Source: Pseudomonas gessardii
GTDB taxonomy: Bacteria > Pseudomonadota > Gammaproteobacteria > Pseudomonadales > Pseudomonadaceae
Reading direction: 5' to 3'
Assembly: GCF_001983165.1 (NCBI RefSeq)
Contig: NZ_MNPU01000001.1
Coordinates: forward strand, 124,001-188,000
Length of the DNA: 64,000 nt
In this document: positions 37,750 through 47,756 of the stretch, piece after piece
Layout: each line of letters begins with the position of its first letter
Numbering within the stretch: the stretch's first letter is position 1
The notes under the pieces: generated by a model
What the model saw: only the letters and a program-made list of their open reading frames with translations
The model's database searches: none
Told to the model about the DNA's origin: nothing
Program-made: the position numbers and the translations under genes

Positions 37750-40038
37750 GTGATTATTTCCAACGGGTTGTCCAGGGTTTGCGTAGCGGGTGTGTTGCTG
37801 GGGGTGAGCCTGGGGGCGACGGCCCGCCAGGCGAGCGAAGTACAGGCCGGTGCAATGAGCGCCGAGATCCGCCGCACCGGGTTTGGTATCCCGCATATCC
37901 GCGCCAACGATGAGCGCGGCCTGGGCTATGGCATCGGCTATGCCTACGCGCAAGACAACCTGTGTTTGTTGGCCAACGAGGTGGTGACGGTCAACGGTCA
38001 GCGCGCCCGCTATTTCGGCGCCGAGCAGGCGACCCTGGAGGAGCGCAACAACCTGACCAGCGATGTGTTCTTTACCTGGCTCAATACCCCCGACGCGGTG
38101 GCGGCCTTCTGGAAGGCGCAGCCCCCAGCGATGCAGCAGCGCCTCGAAGGCTATGTGGCGGGGTACAACCGTTACCTGCAAGAGCGCGGGGCCAAGGGCC
38201 TGCCGATGCAGTGCCAGGGCGCCTGGGTGCGGCCGATCAGCACCGATGACCTGGTCAAGCTGACCCGACGCTTGCTGGTGGAAGGCGGTGTCGGGCAATT
38301 TGCCGAGGCCTTGGCGGGAGCGACACCGCCCCAGCCAGGCGTGGCGGTGCAGGGCAATGCGCGAGCGTTTGAGGTCGCCACCTTGAAGCAGCAGCGCTTT
38401 GCCCTGGATCGTGGCAGCAACGCGGTGGCGGTGGGCAGCGAGCGTTCGTTCAACGGGCGCGGCATGTTATTGGCCAACCCGCATTTCCCGTGGATCGGTG
38501 GCATGCGCTTTTACCAGATGCACTTGACCATCCCTGGTCAGTTGGATGTGATGGGCGCCGCCTTGCCGGGCCTGCCGGTGGTCAATATCGGTTTCAACCA
38601 GCATGTGGCCTGGACCCATACGGTCGATACATCCAAGCACTTCACCCTGTATCGCTTGACCCTGGACCCGAAGGATTCAACTCGCTATTTGCTCGACGGC
38701 AAGTCGATCCCCATGCAGAAAAGCCAGGTAACCGTGCAGGTCAAGGGTGCCGAGCCCCACACCCAAACGGTCTACAGTTCGCAGTTCGGCCCGGTGGTGC
38801 AATGGCCGGGCAAGCTCGACTGGAACGGGCAGTACGCCTTCAGCCTGCGCGACGCCAACCTGGGCAACGACCGCGTGCTGCACCAGTGGTATGCAATGAA
38901 CCAGGCCCATAGCCTCAAGGACCTGCAAACCTCGGTGCAGACCCTGCAGGGTATTCCGTGGGTCAATACCCTGGCGGCGGATGACCAGGGGCAGAGCCTG
39001 TATATGAACCTGTCGGTGGTGCCGAACGTCAGTGCGCAAAAGCTCGCGCAATGCAGTGACCCGCGTGCCGGCCTGCAGATGATCATGCTTGACGGTGCCC
39101 ACAGTGCCTGTGCCTGGGATATCGACCCGCGTGCCGCACAGCCGGGGATCTTCGCCGCTGAGCAACTGCCGCAGTTGCAGCGCAAGGACTATGTGCAGCA
39201 TTCCAACGACTCGGCCTGGATGGCCAACCCCAAGGCGCCGCTGGCCGGCTTTTCGCCGGTGGTCAGCCAGGACCGCATCGCCCTGGGCGCCCGTGCGCGT
39301 TTTGCCTTGCAGCGTTTGCAGGACCTGGATAAGCAGCCGATCACCGTCGGCGATTTACAGCACATGGTGCTGGATAACCAGGTGTACCTGGCCGGGCAGG
39401 TGATGCCGGACTTGCTCAGGTTTTGCGCGCAACAGACGGATGCAGCGCTGACAACCCTGTGTACCCGCCTCAAGGACTGGGACCAGAAAGCCAACCTCGA
39501 CAGCGGCCTGGGCCTGGTGCATTTCATCCAGATCATGGCGCGCATGCAGCACGTGCCGCAGGTGTGGCGTGTTGCGTTTGACCCGGATCATGCGCAAACC
39601 ACCCCGCGCGGCTTGCTTATCGAGCAGCCGGAGGTGGCCGGGGCATTGCGTGAGGCGATGCTGGCGTCAATCGCCCAGGTGAGCGAGCTGGGGTTGCCGG
39701 AGGGTGCGCGTTGGGGCGATATCCAGGTCTCGGGCAGCACCCCGATGCATGGCGGCCCGCAGGAACTGGGGATCTACAACGCCATGCAAAGCGTGCCGAG
39801 GGCCGATGGCAAGCGTGAGGTGGTCAGCGGCAGCAGTTACTTGCAGATCGTCACCTTCGACGATCAGGGGCCCAAGGCCGAAGGGGTGTTGGCGTTCTCA
39901 CTGTCCAGCGATCCGGCATCGCCGTACTTCAAGGACCAGACCCTGGCGTTTTCCGCGAAAAAACTCAGCCCGTTGCCGTTTACCGAACAGCAGATCAAGG
40001 CTGATCCGCAGTATCAACGGCAGGTGATCCACGAGTAG
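37750..40038 (+). CDS. pvdQ: PvdQ-type acylase (pyoverdine maturation, AHL acylase)
   Basis: 762 residues from GTG 37750, which begins a signal peptide (VCVAGVLLGVSLGATA). The frame is open from 37690, but those 20 residues are not a signal. The Ntn-hydrolase precursor is cut before the catalytic serine in LDRGSNAVAVGSERS, near residue 223. ANPHFPW, HTVDTSKHFTLYRL and the late NDSAW motif agree with P. aeruginosa PvdQ almost throughout, judged from memory. In the periplasm PvdQ removes the fatty acyl chain from the pyoverdine precursor and can also hydrolyse long-chain acyl-homoserine lactones. Other pyoverdine genes are not in the window. A TAAAT/CGT element upstream suggests PvdS control. 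Confidence 0.93.
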   Translation: MIISNGLSRVCVAGVLLGVSLGATARQASEVQAGAMSAEIRRTGFGIPHIRANDERGLGYGIGYAYAQDNLCLLANEVVTVNGQRARYFGAEQATLEERNNLTSDVFFTWLNTPDAVAAFWKAQPPAMQQRLEGYVAGYNRYLQERGAKGLPMQCQGAWVRPISTDDLVKLTRRLLVEGGVGQFAEALAGATPPQPGVAVQGNARAFEVATLKQQRFALDRGSNAVAVGSERSFNGRGMLLANPHFPWIGGMRFYQMHLTIPGQLDVMGAALPGLPVVNIGFNQHVAWTHTVDTSKHFTLYRLTLDPKDSTRYLLDGKSIPMQKSQVTVQVKGAEPHTQTVYSSQFGPVVQWPGKLDWNGQYAFSLRDANLGNDRVLHQWYAMNQAHSLKDLQTSVQTLQGIPWVNTLAADDQGQSLYMNLSVVPNVSAQKLAQCSDPRAGLQMIMLDGAHSACAWDIDPRAAQPGIFAAEQLPQLQRKDYVQHSNDSAWMANPKAPLAGFSPVVSQDRIALGARARFALQRLQDLDKQPITVGDLQHMVLDNQVYLAGQVMPDLLRFCAQQTDAALTTLCTRLKDWDQKANLDSGLGLVHFIQIMARMQHVPQVWRVAFDPDHAQTTPRGLLIEQPEVAGALREAMLASIAQVSELGLPEGARWGDIQVSGSTPMHGGPQELGIYNAMQSVPRADGKREVVSGSSYLQIVTFDDQGPKAEGVLAFSLSSDPASPYFKDQTLAFSAKKLSPLPFTEQQIKADPQYQRQVIHE

Positions 40039-40044
40039 GGGGGG

Positions 40045-40569
40045 TTATTCTGCGAGCAGCTGCGCCACGGCGGCAAACGCCTGGTCATGCCGCGCCTGCC
40101 AATCCCCGTCAATCACCTTGAAGGGCTGGTGATGCTGCTCCAGCCAGTCGCGGCTGGCCTGGAAGAAGGCCAGGCGATCGGCCAGGTCCGGCTGGCAGCG
40201 CTGACCGTCGGCGGTCCAGCCAATGCCTTCGGGCGACAGCAGCAGGTGCAGGTCGTAGTGGCGGGCCAGCAGCGCCTCATCGAGCCATGCCGGGGCATCG
40301 CCAAACAGGGTCAGGCTCCACAGCTTGTTGGTCAGCAAGTGGGTGTCGAGGATCAACAGTTGCGGCTGCCGCGCACGGCCGGCATCTTCCCAGGCCAGTT
40401 GGCCGCGGGCGATGTCCGGGATGTCGGCCAGGGTGGTATCGCGCTGGTAGTGGTCGATGAAGTAGCGCACATACTCGCCCACCAGCACCGCGCCGAAATG
40501 CGCCTGCAACTGCTCGGCCAGCCAGCTTTTACCGCTGGACTCGGGGCCTGCCATTACCAGCACCTTCAT
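40045..40569 (-). CDS. NadR-type nicotinamide riboside kinase domain protein
   Basis: 174 residues. The N-terminus is a P-loop, MAGPESSGKSWLAEQL, followed by VGEYVRYFID and LILDTHLLTNKLW. These are the motifs of the C-terminal ribosylnicotinamide kinase domain of NadR. The adenylyltransferase and repressor parts of enterobacterial NadR are absent. It should phosphorylate nicotinamide riboside to NMN as it enters through PnuC. ATG 40569 overlaps the TGA of pnuC (ATGA), so the transporter and kinase are translationally coupled. Confidence 0.87.
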   Translation of the reverse strand: MKVLVMAGPESSGKSWLAEQLQAHFGAVLVGEYVRYFIDHYQRDTTLADIPDIARGQLAWEDAGRARQPQLLILDTHLLTNKLWSLTLFGDAPAWLDEALLARHYDLHLLLSPEGIGWTADGQRCQPDLADRLAFFQASRDWLEQHHQPFKVIDGDWQARHDQAFAAVAQLLAE

Positions 40570-41129
40570 GCGCGCAACGCCGGGTCGGCGCGCCATTCCC
40601 GCCAGCCCTGCACGGCGATCACGGTGAACAGGGCATAGAGCGCGGCCGTCAGGTACAGCCCTTTGTAGACAAACAGGCCGACAAAAATCACATCAACCAC
40701 AATCCATAGCGCCCAGCATTGCACGCGTTTTTGCGCCATCCACATCTGCGCCACCAGGCTGAAACCGGTCAGCGCTGCATCCAGCCACGGTTGGGCGGCA
40801 TCGGTCCAGTGCGCCATGGCCGCGCCCAGCAGCAGGCTGCCCACGGCGCCGAGACTCAGGCTCAGGAGGACGGCCTGGGTGCCGAGGCGGGTGACCTGCC
40901 GCCCTTGGCGCACCTCGCCGGCCCGGGTCCATTGCCACCAACCGTAGACTTGCAGGCCGGCGTAGACCACTTGCAGCAGCATGTCGGAATACAGCTTCAC
41001 CTCGAAGAACACCCAGGTGTACAGCAACACCATGACCAGGCCGATCGGCCAGCACCACGGGTTCTGCTTGACCGTCAGCCAGACGGCAATCACCCCCAGC
41101 GCGGCGGCAAACAGTTCAAGCCCGGACAT
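40566..41129 (-). CDS. pnuC: PnuC nicotinamide riboside transporter
   Basis: 187 residues with about seven membrane spans. The characteristic substrate-site segments are GLVMVLLYTWVFFEVKLYSDMLLQ and LQVYGWWQWT, with the last helices near ALWIVVDVIFVGLFVYKGLYL. PnuC proteins carry out facilitated diffusion of nicotinamide riboside, trapped by phosphorylation. The overlapping NadR-type kinase gene supports this substrate over thiamine. AAGGA is five bases before the ATG. No riboswitch structure is apparent in the short leader. Confidence 0.92.
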   Translation of the reverse strand: MSGLELFAAALGVIAVWLTVKQNPWCWPIGLVMVLLYTWVFFEVKLYSDMLLQVVYAGLQVYGWWQWTRAGEVRQGRQVTRLGTQAVLLSLSLGAVGSLLLGAAMAHWTDAAQPWLDAALTGFSLVAQMWMAQKRVQCWALWIVVDVIFVGLFVYKGLYLTAALYALFTVIAVQGWREWRADPALRA

Positions 41130-41196
41130 GGGATTCCTTGGAAGAGTCGAAGAGGAGGGCGATTGTACCCAACCTCCCGGGCAAAATGCAGAACCC

Positions 41197-41225
41197 GTGT
41201 AGGCGCTGGAAGCCAGCGCCTACAC
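41197..41225. repeat. REP-like palindrome
   Basis: GTGTAGGCGCTGG at 41197-41209 and CCAGCGCCTACAC at 41213-41225 are perfect complements with a three-base loop. It is the same TGTAGGCGC type as the element at 36829, lying between pnuC's promoter side and the end of the chemoreceptor gene. Confidence 0.7.
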
Positions 41226-41234
41226 CGTGGGGGG

Positions 41235-42875
41235 TTAGACCTTGAACTGGCGCAGCAGGCCGTTGAGCTCTTCGCTCAAGTCCTTCAGGTGCACGCTGGC
41301 TACGCTCGACTGCTGGGCCGCCAGCGCAGTGCTGTGGGACAGGCCGGCGGCCTGGGTCACGTTCTGGTTGATGTCTTCCACCACGTGGGCCTGTTGCAGG
41401 GTGGCGCTGGCAATCGAGGCGTTGAGGCCGTTGAGGTTGCGCAGGGCCTGGCCGATGGCCGTCAGGCTGGCACCTGCCTGGCCGGCTTGTTCAATGGTCA
41501 GTTGCGAGGCCTGGTGGCTGTCGCTGATGACCTTGACCGCCGCTTCGGAATGCCCTTGCAGGCGTTCGATCATGCTCTGGATTTCGGCGGTGGATTTTTG
41601 CGTGCGCTGGGCCAGCAGGCGTACCTCGTCGGCAACCACGGCAAAACCGCGGCCCTGCTCGCCAGCGCGGGCCGCTTCGATGGCCGCGTTGAGGGCCAGC
41701 AGGTTGGTCTGGTCGGCAATGCTGCGGATCACCTCCAGCACCCCGCCAATCTGCGTGCTTTCGGTGGACAGGGTACGGATCACTTCCACGGCCTGGCTGA
41801 TGGTGCCGGACAGTGCATCGATCTGTTGCAGGCTGCCGTCGATATTGACCTGGCCCTGTTCGGCCTGGGTCTGGGCATCGCGCATTTCGCTGGCGGCGTG
41901 TTCGGCATTCTTCGCCACGTCCTGCACGCCGTAGGTCACTTCATTGATGGCGGTGGCCACCAGCTCCATTTGCTGGGACTGCTGCTGGCTGCGGTCATGG
42001 GCCTGGCTGGCGTTGCTGCCCAGTTCGGCGGACGACTGGCCCAGGGCATTGGCGCACACCTGCAACTGGCTGACCACCTGGCGCAGCTTGGCAGTGAAGG
42101 TGTTGAAGTGCCGCGACAGTTGCGTGACCTCGTCCTGGCCATGGGTGTCGAGGCTGCGGGTCAGGTCGCTTTCGCCGCTGGCGATATTGGCCATGGCGTG
42201 CACCGCTTCCTGTAGCGGGCGCACGATGCTGCGGGCAATCAGCACCACCAGCAGGGCCATGATCAGCGCAATGCCCAGGCCGACCAGCGAGGCTTCCCAC
42301 ACCTGGCCACGGAACTGGGCTTCTACGTCATCCACGTAGATGCCGGAGCCAATGATCCAGCCCCAGGGCTCGAACAACTGGATATAGGAGGTCTTGGCCA
42401 CCGGCGCATCCGCCCCGGGCTTCGGCCAGCGGTAGTTGACGACACCGCTGCCCTTGGCCTTGGCCAGGCTGACGAACTCGTTGAAGATCGCAAAGCCGTC
42501 CGGGTCGCGGATGGTCGAAAGGTTCTGGCCGTCGAGCTTGGGGTTGGCCGGGTGCATGATCATCACCGGCGTCAGGTCATTGATCCAGAAGTAGTCGTCC
42601 TGGTCATAGCGCAGGCCGCGCACCACACTCAGGGCTTGCTTCTGCGCCGCTTCGCGGGTCAGCACGCCGGTGGTTTCGAGGGTGTGATAAAAGTTCAGAA
42701 TCCCGCTGGCGGTCTGCACCACATGCTGGGTCTGCTGGCTCTTGGCCTGGTAGAGATCGTCGTGGATCTGCTTGAGCATCAGCAACCCCAGGGTCAGCAA
42801 CATCAACACGGCGACTATCAGGATCATCCACAGGCGTCGACTGATCGACATATTGCGCAAACTGTTCATAGTCAT
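41235..42875 (-). CDS. Methyl-accepting chemotaxis protein with single Cache sensor
   Basis: 546 residues. Membrane spans at about 16-36 and 199-220 enclose a periplasmic single-Cache domain ([41 protein letters not shown]). A HAMP domain follows ([21 protein letters not shown]), then the signalling domain with its conserved tip [39 protein letters not shown]. Such receptors often sense small organic acids; the ligand is not predictable here. No CheR-docking pentapeptide is present. ATG 42875 has GGAG four bases upstream, and 42869 is also possible. A longer frame to 43070 is not conserved. Confidence 0.93.
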   Translation of the reverse strand: MTMNSLRNMSISRRLWMILIVAVLMLLTLGLLMLKQIHDDLYQAKSQQTQHVVQTASGILNFYHTLETTGVLTREAAQKQALSVVRGLRYDQDDYFWINDLTPVMIMHPANPKLDGQNLSTIRDPDGFAIFNEFVSLAKAKGSGVVNYRWPKPGADAPVAKTSYIQLFEPWGWIIGSGIYVDDVEAQFRGQVWEASLVGLGIALIMALLVVLIARSIVRPLQEAVHAMANIASGESDLTRSLDTHGQDEVTQLSRHFNTFTAKLRQVVSQLQVCANALGQSSAELGSNASQAHDRSQQQSQQMELVATAINEVTYGVQDVAKNAEHAASEMRDAQTQAEQGQVNIDGSLQQIDALSGTISQAVEVIRTLSTESTQIGGVLEVIRSIADQTNLLALNAAIEAARAGEQGRGFAVVADEVRLLAQRTQKSTAEIQSMIERLQGHSEAAVKVISDSHQASQLTIEQAGQAGASLTAIGQALRNLNGLNASIASATLQQAHVVEDINQNVTQAAGLSHSTALAAQQSSVASVHLKDLSEELNGLLRQFKV

Positions 42876-43119
42876 GTCACTCCGCGTTCTTATAATTTTC
42901 GGTGTTGCATTGATCGGCCGGCGATAACGCGCAGCGAAATTCGGGCTTGTCTGATAGGCTTTCGGCCCGGAATCAAAAAACCTGAGTCCTGCCTGATTTT
43001 TCACAGAATTTTTGCAGTTCGGCCTTGATCCTGCGCGCAGCCTTGCAGCGTGCTCATCGTTAGTGAACACCTAGAAAATATCAACGAGGCATGCCGTCGC
43101 ATGGCCTTTTGGGGGAATA

Positions 43120-43950
43120 ATGGATCTTTGGACTGCCTTTCAGGCATTGATACTTGGCATTGTCGAAGGGCTGACGGAGTTCTTGCCGATCTCCAGTACC
43201 GGGCACCAGATCATCGTCGCCGACTTGCTCGACTTCGGTGGCGAACGCGCCATGGCGTTCAACATCATCATTCAACTGGGCGCCATCCTGGCGGTGGTCT
43301 GGGAGTTCCGGCGCAAGATCCTCGACGTAGTGACCGGCCTGCCGACCCAGCGCAACGCCCAGCGCTTCACGGTCAACCTGCTGATCGCTTTCCTGCCGGC
43401 GGTGGTGCTGGGGGTGATTTTTGCCGACCTGATCCACGAATACCTGTTCAACCCGATCACCGTGGCCACCGCACTGGTGATCGGCGGCGTGATCATGTTG
43501 TGGGCCGAGCGCCGCGAGCATGAAGTCCATGCCGAAACGGTGGATGACATCACCTGGAAAGACGCCTTGAAAGTGGGCTTTGCCCAGTGCCTGGCGATGA
43601 TCCCGGGCACTTCGCGTTCCGGCTCGACCATTATCGGCGGCCTGTTGTTCGGCCTGTCGCGCAAGACAGCCACCGAGTTCTCGTTCTTCCTGGCAATGCC
43701 AACCATGGTCGGCGCAGCGGTGTACTCGGGCTACAAGTACCGTGACCTGTTCCAGCCGGCGGATCTGCCGGTGTTTGCCGTCGGTTTTGTGGTCTCGTTC
43801 ATCTTCGCGATGATTGCGGTGCGTGGCTTGCTCAAGTTCATCGCCAGCCACAGCTATGCGGTGTTTGCCTGGTACCGCATTGCGTTCGGTTTGCTGATCC
43901 TGGCCACCTGGCAGTTCGGCTGGATTGACTGGGCGGCGGCCAAGGCGTGA
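43120..43950 (+). CDS. uppP: Undecaprenyl-diphosphatase UppP/BacA
   Basis: 276 residues, eight or so membrane spans. The family motifs are [21 protein letters not shown] near residue 14 and [35 protein letters not shown] near residue 163. Both hold the residues that bind and hydrolyse the diphosphate. It recycles undecaprenyl diphosphate to the monophosphate lipid carrier of peptidoglycan and O-antigen synthesis, and confers some bacitracin resistance. GGGGG precedes the ATG. The following DUF1294 gene overlaps its stop by one base. Confidence 0.96.
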   Translation: MDLWTAFQALILGIVEGLTEFLPISSTGHQIIVADLLDFGGERAMAFNIIIQLGAILAVVWEFRRKILDVVTGLPTQRNAQRFTVNLLIAFLPAVVLGVIFADLIHEYLFNPITVATALVIGGVIMLWAERREHEVHAETVDDITWKDALKVGFAQCLAMIPGTSRSGSTIIGGLLFGLSRKTATEFSFFLAMPTMVGAAVYSGYKYRDLFQPADLPVFAVGFVVSFIFAMIAVRGLLKFIASHSYAVFAWYRIAFGLLILATWQFGWIDWAAAKA

Positions 43951-44333
43951 TGACAATCCAACATCTGCGCTTGAAGGCTGTGGTGTTTGCACTGTTGTGT
44001 GCCGTGCCGTTGTTCGGCGCGGCCCTGCTGGCGTATCGCGGGGTGTCGTTGGTGCCGTTGGCGGCCTATGGCCTGGTCAGCGTGGTGACGTTTTGCCTGT
44101 ACTGGAGCGACAAACGCAAGGCCCAGAGCGACAGCTGGCGCACCCCGGAGAAGATCCTGCATGCCCTGGAACTGGCCGGTGGCTGGCCGGGCGCCTTGCT
44201 CGCCCAGCAGGTGTTTCGCCACAAGACGCGCAAGGTGTCGTACCAGGTGGTGTTCTGGCTGATCGTGTTGCTGCACCAGGTGTTCTGGATCGATCAGTTG
44301 TTCCTTGGTGGGACGCTGCTGTCAGTCTTCTAG
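43950..44333 (+). CDS. DUF1294 small membrane protein
   Basis: 127 residues with membrane spans near 8-26, 30-50 and 100-118. The DUF1294 core is seen in YWSDKRKAQSDSWRTPE, LELAGGWPGALLAQQVFRHKTRK and SYQVVFWLIVLLHQ. No function has been shown for the family. ATG 43950 overlaps the uppP stop (TGATG); a GTG one codon upstream is equally readable. Translational coupling to uppP is likely. Confidence 0.88.
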   Translation: MTIQHLRLKAVVFALLCAVPLFGAALLAYRGVSLVPLAAYGLVSVVTFCLYWSDKRKAQSDSWRTPEKILHALELAGGWPGALLAQQVFRHKTRKVSYQVVFWLIVLLHQVFWIDQLFLGGTLLSVF

Positions 44334-44365
44334 CCATGTGGGGCTTGAGAGCGAAGCTGCGCCCT

Positions 44366-44454
44366 TGTGGGAGCGGGCTTGCTCGCGATAGCGGTGTGTC
44401 AGTGCCAGATTAACTGACTGATAGACCGCTATCGCGAGCAAGCCCGCTCCCACA
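44366..44454. repeat. REPIN (paired inverted REP palindromes)
   Basis: TGTGGGAGCGGGCTTGCTCG with GCGATAGCGG at 44366-44394 recurs inverted at 44426-44454, with 31 bases between. This matches the 6259-6345 element closely (GGGCTTGC-CGCGATAGCGG core), so the two belong to one REP family. Confidence 0.88.
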
Positions 44455-44508
44455 GGGGTATGTGCATGTCTCGATGATCAAGTTGTGTGCAAGACGACCT
44501 GGACTGGC

Positions 44509-44874
44509 TTACTCGTCCAGCCTCAGGCCGATCTGCGTGCGCTTGGGCAGCTTGCTCACCACCAACTGGTGGGAGCGCTGCAGCAAGCCGCGCAGTTCTT
44601 CGCCGCCCAGTGGGTAGGGCACCTGCATGATGATCCACTGCGCCCGCGCCAGGTACGGCGCCGGGTGGATGCCGGGGCGGTCCACGTGGCCGAGGAACAG
44701 TTCCTTGTCGACCTTGAACGCCAGGGAATCGCCCCGCAGGTTCTGCAAGGCGAACATCTTGTTGCCGGCAATGGAGAACACCCGCACGCCGCCCCACTTG
44801 TAATCCTCCCGGGCACCGGGCAAACCCAGGCAGAACCGGGCGACGTCGTCTTCGCTCATGATCCGGGTATTCAT
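44509..44874 (-). CDS. MmcQ/YjbR family protein
   Basis: 121 residues from MNTRIMSEDDVARFC. The family pattern includes LGLPGAREDYKWGGVRVFSIAGNKMFALQ, FKVDKELFLGHVDRPGIHPAPYLARAQWI and a C-terminal helix with LVVSKLPKR. MmcQ/YjbR proteins have a CyaY-like fold and have been suggested to bind DNA; their role is unsettled. ATG 44874 overlaps the stop of the LysR gene (ATGA), so both are on one transcript. The open frame upstream of this ATG is the LysR gene in another frame. Confidence 0.88.
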   Translation of the reverse strand: MNTRIMSEDDVARFCLGLPGAREDYKWGGVRVFSIAGNKMFALQNLRGDSLAFKVDKELFLGHVDRPGIHPAPYLARAQWIIMQVPYPLGGEELRGLLQRSHQLVVSKLPKRTQIGLRLDE

Positions 44875-45779
44875 AGCCGTCGATCTCCGCAACTCTTGAA
44901 GGCATGGGCCAAAAAGTCGATCCAGGCACGCACGGCTGGGGATACGCCGCGTCGGTGTGGGTAGACCGCTTGCAGCCAGCCACCGGGCAATGACCATTCA
45001 GGTAGCAGTTGCACCAGTTGGCCGGTTTCCAGCTCCTGCTCGCAATACATCATCGGCAGCACGGTAAAGCCCAGGCCGGCGAGGGCGCTGGCCTTGCGTA
45101 CGAGGAAGTCGTCGATACCCAGGCGTGCCTCCATTGCCAGGTCAGTGACATTGCCGACCGGGTCGAGCATGCGCAGGTGGACCAGACGGTCGGCCTCCAG
45201 TGCGCCGAGTATGGGCAGTTGCTTGAGGTCGACCGGGGTCTCGATCCGGCGACCGCGCATAAACTCGGGGCTGGCGACCATGGCCGTCTGGGCCTGGCGC
45301 AGGCGGCGGGTTACCAGCAGCGGGTCTTCATCCCCCAGTTCGCGCACGCGCAAGGCCACGTCTACGCCCTCGGCCACCAGGTCTACGCGGCGATTGATCA
45401 GCATCATCTCCAGTTGCACCAACGGGTGGGCCGCGAGGAATTGCGCCACCACGGTCGGCAGGATTTCATGGGCCAGGCCCACCGGACAACTGACCCGCAG
45501 GCGGCCCCGTGGCTCGCTGGACATGTTGACCACGGCTTCGTCGGCCATTTCCGCTTCCAGCAGCATCGCCTGGCAATGCCCCAGGTAACGTTCGCCGACG
45601 GCGGTCAGGGTCAGTTGCCGGGTGGTGCGCTGCAGCAGGCGAGCGCCGAGGCGCTCCTCCAGTTCGGCAATGCGCCGCGACAGCCGGGATTTGGGGATCC
45701 CCAGCAGCCGGCCAGCGGCCGCGAAGCCACCGGCTTCCACCACCTTGGCGAAATAGTAGAGGTCATTGAGGTCTTGCAT
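44871..45779 (-). CDS. LysR-family transcriptional regulator
   Basis: 302 residues. The N-terminal winged helix-turn-helix is VVEAGGFAAAGRLLGIPKSRLSRRIAELEERLGARLL, followed by an RTTRQLTLT hinge and a periplasmic-binding-like effector domain. It is of the CrgA-like LysR subgroup that often controls a divergent redox gene. The divergent neighbour is azoR, 126 bp away, so regulation of azoR is the simplest hypothesis. No clear ribosome site precedes the ATG. Confidence 0.92.
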   Translation of the reverse strand: MQDLNDLYYFAKVVEAGGFAAAGRLLGIPKSRLSRRIAELEERLGARLLQRTTRQLTLTAVGERYLGHCQAMLLEAEMADEAVVNMSSEPRGRLRVSCPVGLAHEILPTVVAQFLAAHPLVQLEMMLINRRVDLVAEGVDVALRVRELGDEDPLLVTRRLRQAQTAMVASPEFMRGRRIETPVDLKQLPILGALEADRLVHLRMLDPVGNVTDLAMEARLGIDDFLVRKASALAGLGFTVLPMMYCEQELETGQLVQLLPEWSLPGGWLQAVYPHRRGVSPAVRAWIDFLAHAFKSCGDRRL

Positions 45780-45905
45780 GGTTGGCCTATTGTCCTGTCA
45801 GTGGGACGAACTATCGCATTTTAATTGGCTAATCGGCTATTGGAATGACCTGTAGGATTCTCTCCATCAGATCGCCCGGTGGCGGTCCTCACTTGGAGAT
45901 CCCAC

Positions 45906-46517
45906 ATGAAACTCTTGCATATCGATTCCAGCATCCTGGGCGACAACTCGGCCTCCCGCCAGTTGAGCCGCGAAGTGGTCAAGGCCTGGCAAGCGGCCGA
46001 GCCGGGTGTGGCAGTCACCTACCGCGACCTGGCCAGCGAAGGCATCAACCATTTTTCCGGGATTACCCTGGGCGCCCTGGGCACCGCCGCCGAGCTGCGT
46101 GATGCAGTGCAGAAGCACGAAGCCGACCTGAGCGCCTCGACCTTGGCCGAGTTCCTGGCCGCCGACGCGGTGGTCATCGCCGCGCCGATGTATAACTTCA
46201 CCATCCCCACCCAGCTCAAGGCCTGGATCGACCGCATTGCCGTCGCCGGCCAGACCTTCCGCTACACCGAAGCCGGCTCGGAAGGCCTGTGCGGTAACAA
46301 GAAAGTCATCGTGGTCTCCACGGCTGGCGGCCTGCACGTAGGCCAGCCTTCCAGCGGCGCACACGAGGATTACCTGAAGTTGTTGCTGGGCTTCCTGGGC
46401 ATCACCGATGTCGAGTTCGTCCGCGCCCATGGCCTGGCCTACGGTGACGAAGTGCGCAGCAAGGCGCTGAACGACGCCAATACCGTGATCAGCGAGCAGT
46501 TGTTCGCCGCCGCGTAA
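45906..46517 (+). CDS. azoR: FMN-dependent NADH-azoreductase
   Basis: 203 residues, the usual AzoR length. The flavodoxin-like FMN-phosphate loop is [15 protein letters not shown], then the family motif [30 protein letters not shown] and [11 protein letters not shown]. AzoR reduces azo compounds and quinones with NADH through FMN and is linked to electrophile stress. ATG 45906 has GGAG seven bases upstream; the frame is open from 45879, but that extension is not conserved. It is divergent from the LysR regulator and ends before a strong terminator. Confidence 0.93.
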   Translation: MKLLHIDSSILGDNSASRQLSREVVKAWQAAEPGVAVTYRDLASEGINHFSGITLGALGTAAELRDAVQKHEADLSASTLAEFLAADAVVIAAPMYNFTIPTQLKAWIDRIAVAGQTFRYTEAGSEGLCGNKKVIVVSTAGGLHVGQPSSGAHEDYLKLLLGFLGITDVEFVRAHGLAYGDEVRSKALNDANTVISEQLFAAA

Positions 46518-46573
46518 GCCCTGTGTAAAGATCGCCGCGACTTGCTGTCAATCTGATCCGAGACGCCTAGACT

Positions 46574-46622
46574 CTGTATTCTGCTGGCCTGAAAACCAGC
46601 GGGATACAGGGTTTTTTGTTTT
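46574..46622 (+). terminator. Intrinsic terminator after azoR
   Basis: A 14-bp stem with two G-T pairs (arms at 46574-46587 and 46596-46609) with an eight-base loop is followed by GGTTTTTTGTTTT. This is a strong Rho-independent terminator 57 bp after the azoR stop. Confidence 0.88.
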
Positions 46623-46718
46623 GGGCGGGCGAATCTGGCGCAGGTTATGCATTGCAGGGCCATGCCGCCTGAGCCTGAACCGACTCGCAGGCGTCACACA
46701 GCCCAGGTGGACAGCCCC

Positions 46719-47756
46719 ATGATGCGTTTTTGTGCAGTCTTGCTGCTTTGCCTGCTCAGCGGCCTCATTCCCGTGCACGCTGCCGTGGCCCCGCACCCCC
46801 ACTGGAGCGTGGGTTATCACCGCATGAGCTTTCTCGACCCACTGGATGGGCAGCCGATGAAAGCCATCGCGTTTTATCCGTCCACGGGCGCGGAACATAT
46901 CAACCAGGTGGGCGCGTATCGCGTCGCCGCCACCGAGGACGCCAAGGTCGCCATCGGCCGCTTTGCGCTGCTGATGCTGTCCCACGGCAATACCGGCACG
47001 CCCCTGGCCTTGCACGACCTGGCAACGTCGCTGGCGCGCAAAGGGTTTGTGGTGGTGGCGGTGCTGCATCCTGGTGACAACTACAAGGACCACAGCCGCC
47101 TGGGCACCTTGAGTAACCTGTATGGGCGCCCGCTCCAGATTTCTGCAGCGATTAGCGCCACCCTGGGCGACCCGATGCTGTCGCCGTTCGTCAATGTGGG
47201 CCAGGTGGGCGTGATCGGCTATTCGGCGGGCGGCGAGACGGCGCTGATCCTGGCCGGGGCCAGGCCGGATTTCGAGCGCCTGCGCCGCTATTGCCAGGAA
47301 CGTCCCGAAGACCGCGACGCCTGTACGACCAAGGGTGAGCTGGTGGTCGACCGCGATGACCTGCAACCCCAGGCCGATCCCCGGATCCACGCGTTGATGC
47401 TGATGGCCCCGCTGAGCCTGATGTTTGGTCGCCATACCCTGGGCGACGTGCATGTGCCGGTGCTGCTGTACAGCGGCGATGGCGACAAGCTGGTGGCCGT
47501 GGACAAAAACGCCGCCGCCCTGGCGCGCAAGCTGCCGCAGCCGCCGGATTTCAAACTGTTGGCCGGGGCCGGGCACTTTATCTTCATGGCGCCCTGCGAT
47601 GACGAGCAACTGGCGCTGATGCCAGCGCTGTGTACCGATGCCGATGGGGTGGACCGCGAGGGCATCCACCGCGACCTGGTCTCCGAGGCCGGGCGTTTTT
47701 TCAGCCGCGCCCTCGGCCAGCACGCGCGGGCCGGCATGCAGACCGCGGATCAGTAG
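46719..47756 (+). CDS. Exported alpha/beta hydrolase (dienelactone-hydrolase-like)
   Basis: 345 residues. A signal peptide (MMRFCAVLLLCLLSGLIPVHA) leads into an alpha/beta hydrolase fold. LMLSHGNTG provides the oxyanion strand, the nucleophile elbow is GVIGYSAGGETALIL with Ser near residue 170, and the acid and histidine lie in LLYSGDGDK and GAGHFIF. It resembles predicted dienelactone hydrolases and platelet-activating-factor acetylhydrolase relatives, so an ester or amide substrate in the periplasm is expected but unidentified. AGGTGG lies eight bases before the ATG. The stop overlaps the convergent MFS gene by seven bases. Confidence 0.83.
   Translation: MMRFCAVLLLCLLSGLIPVHAAVAPHPHWSVGYHRMSFLDPLDGQPMKAIAFYPSTGAEHINQVGAYRVAATEDAKVAIGRFALLMLSHGNTGTPLALHDLATSLARKGFVVVAVLHPGDNYKDHSRLGTLSNLYGRPLQISAAISATLGDPMLSPFVNVGQVGVIGYSAGGETALILAGARPDFERLRRYCQERPEDRDACTTKGELVVDRDDLQPQADPRIHALMLMAPLSLMFGRHTLGDVHVPVLLYSGDGDKLVAVDKNAAALARKLPQPPDFKLLAGAGHFIFMAPCDDEQLALMPALCTDADGVDREGIHRDLVSEAGRFFSRALGQHARAGMQTADQ

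Noticed and set aside
41130-41196. A thiamine-type riboswitch before pnuC, considered because PnuC relatives transport thiamine
   Set aside because: The leader is too short and no CTGAGA-type core is visible. The adjoining NadR-type kinase indicates nicotinamide riboside.
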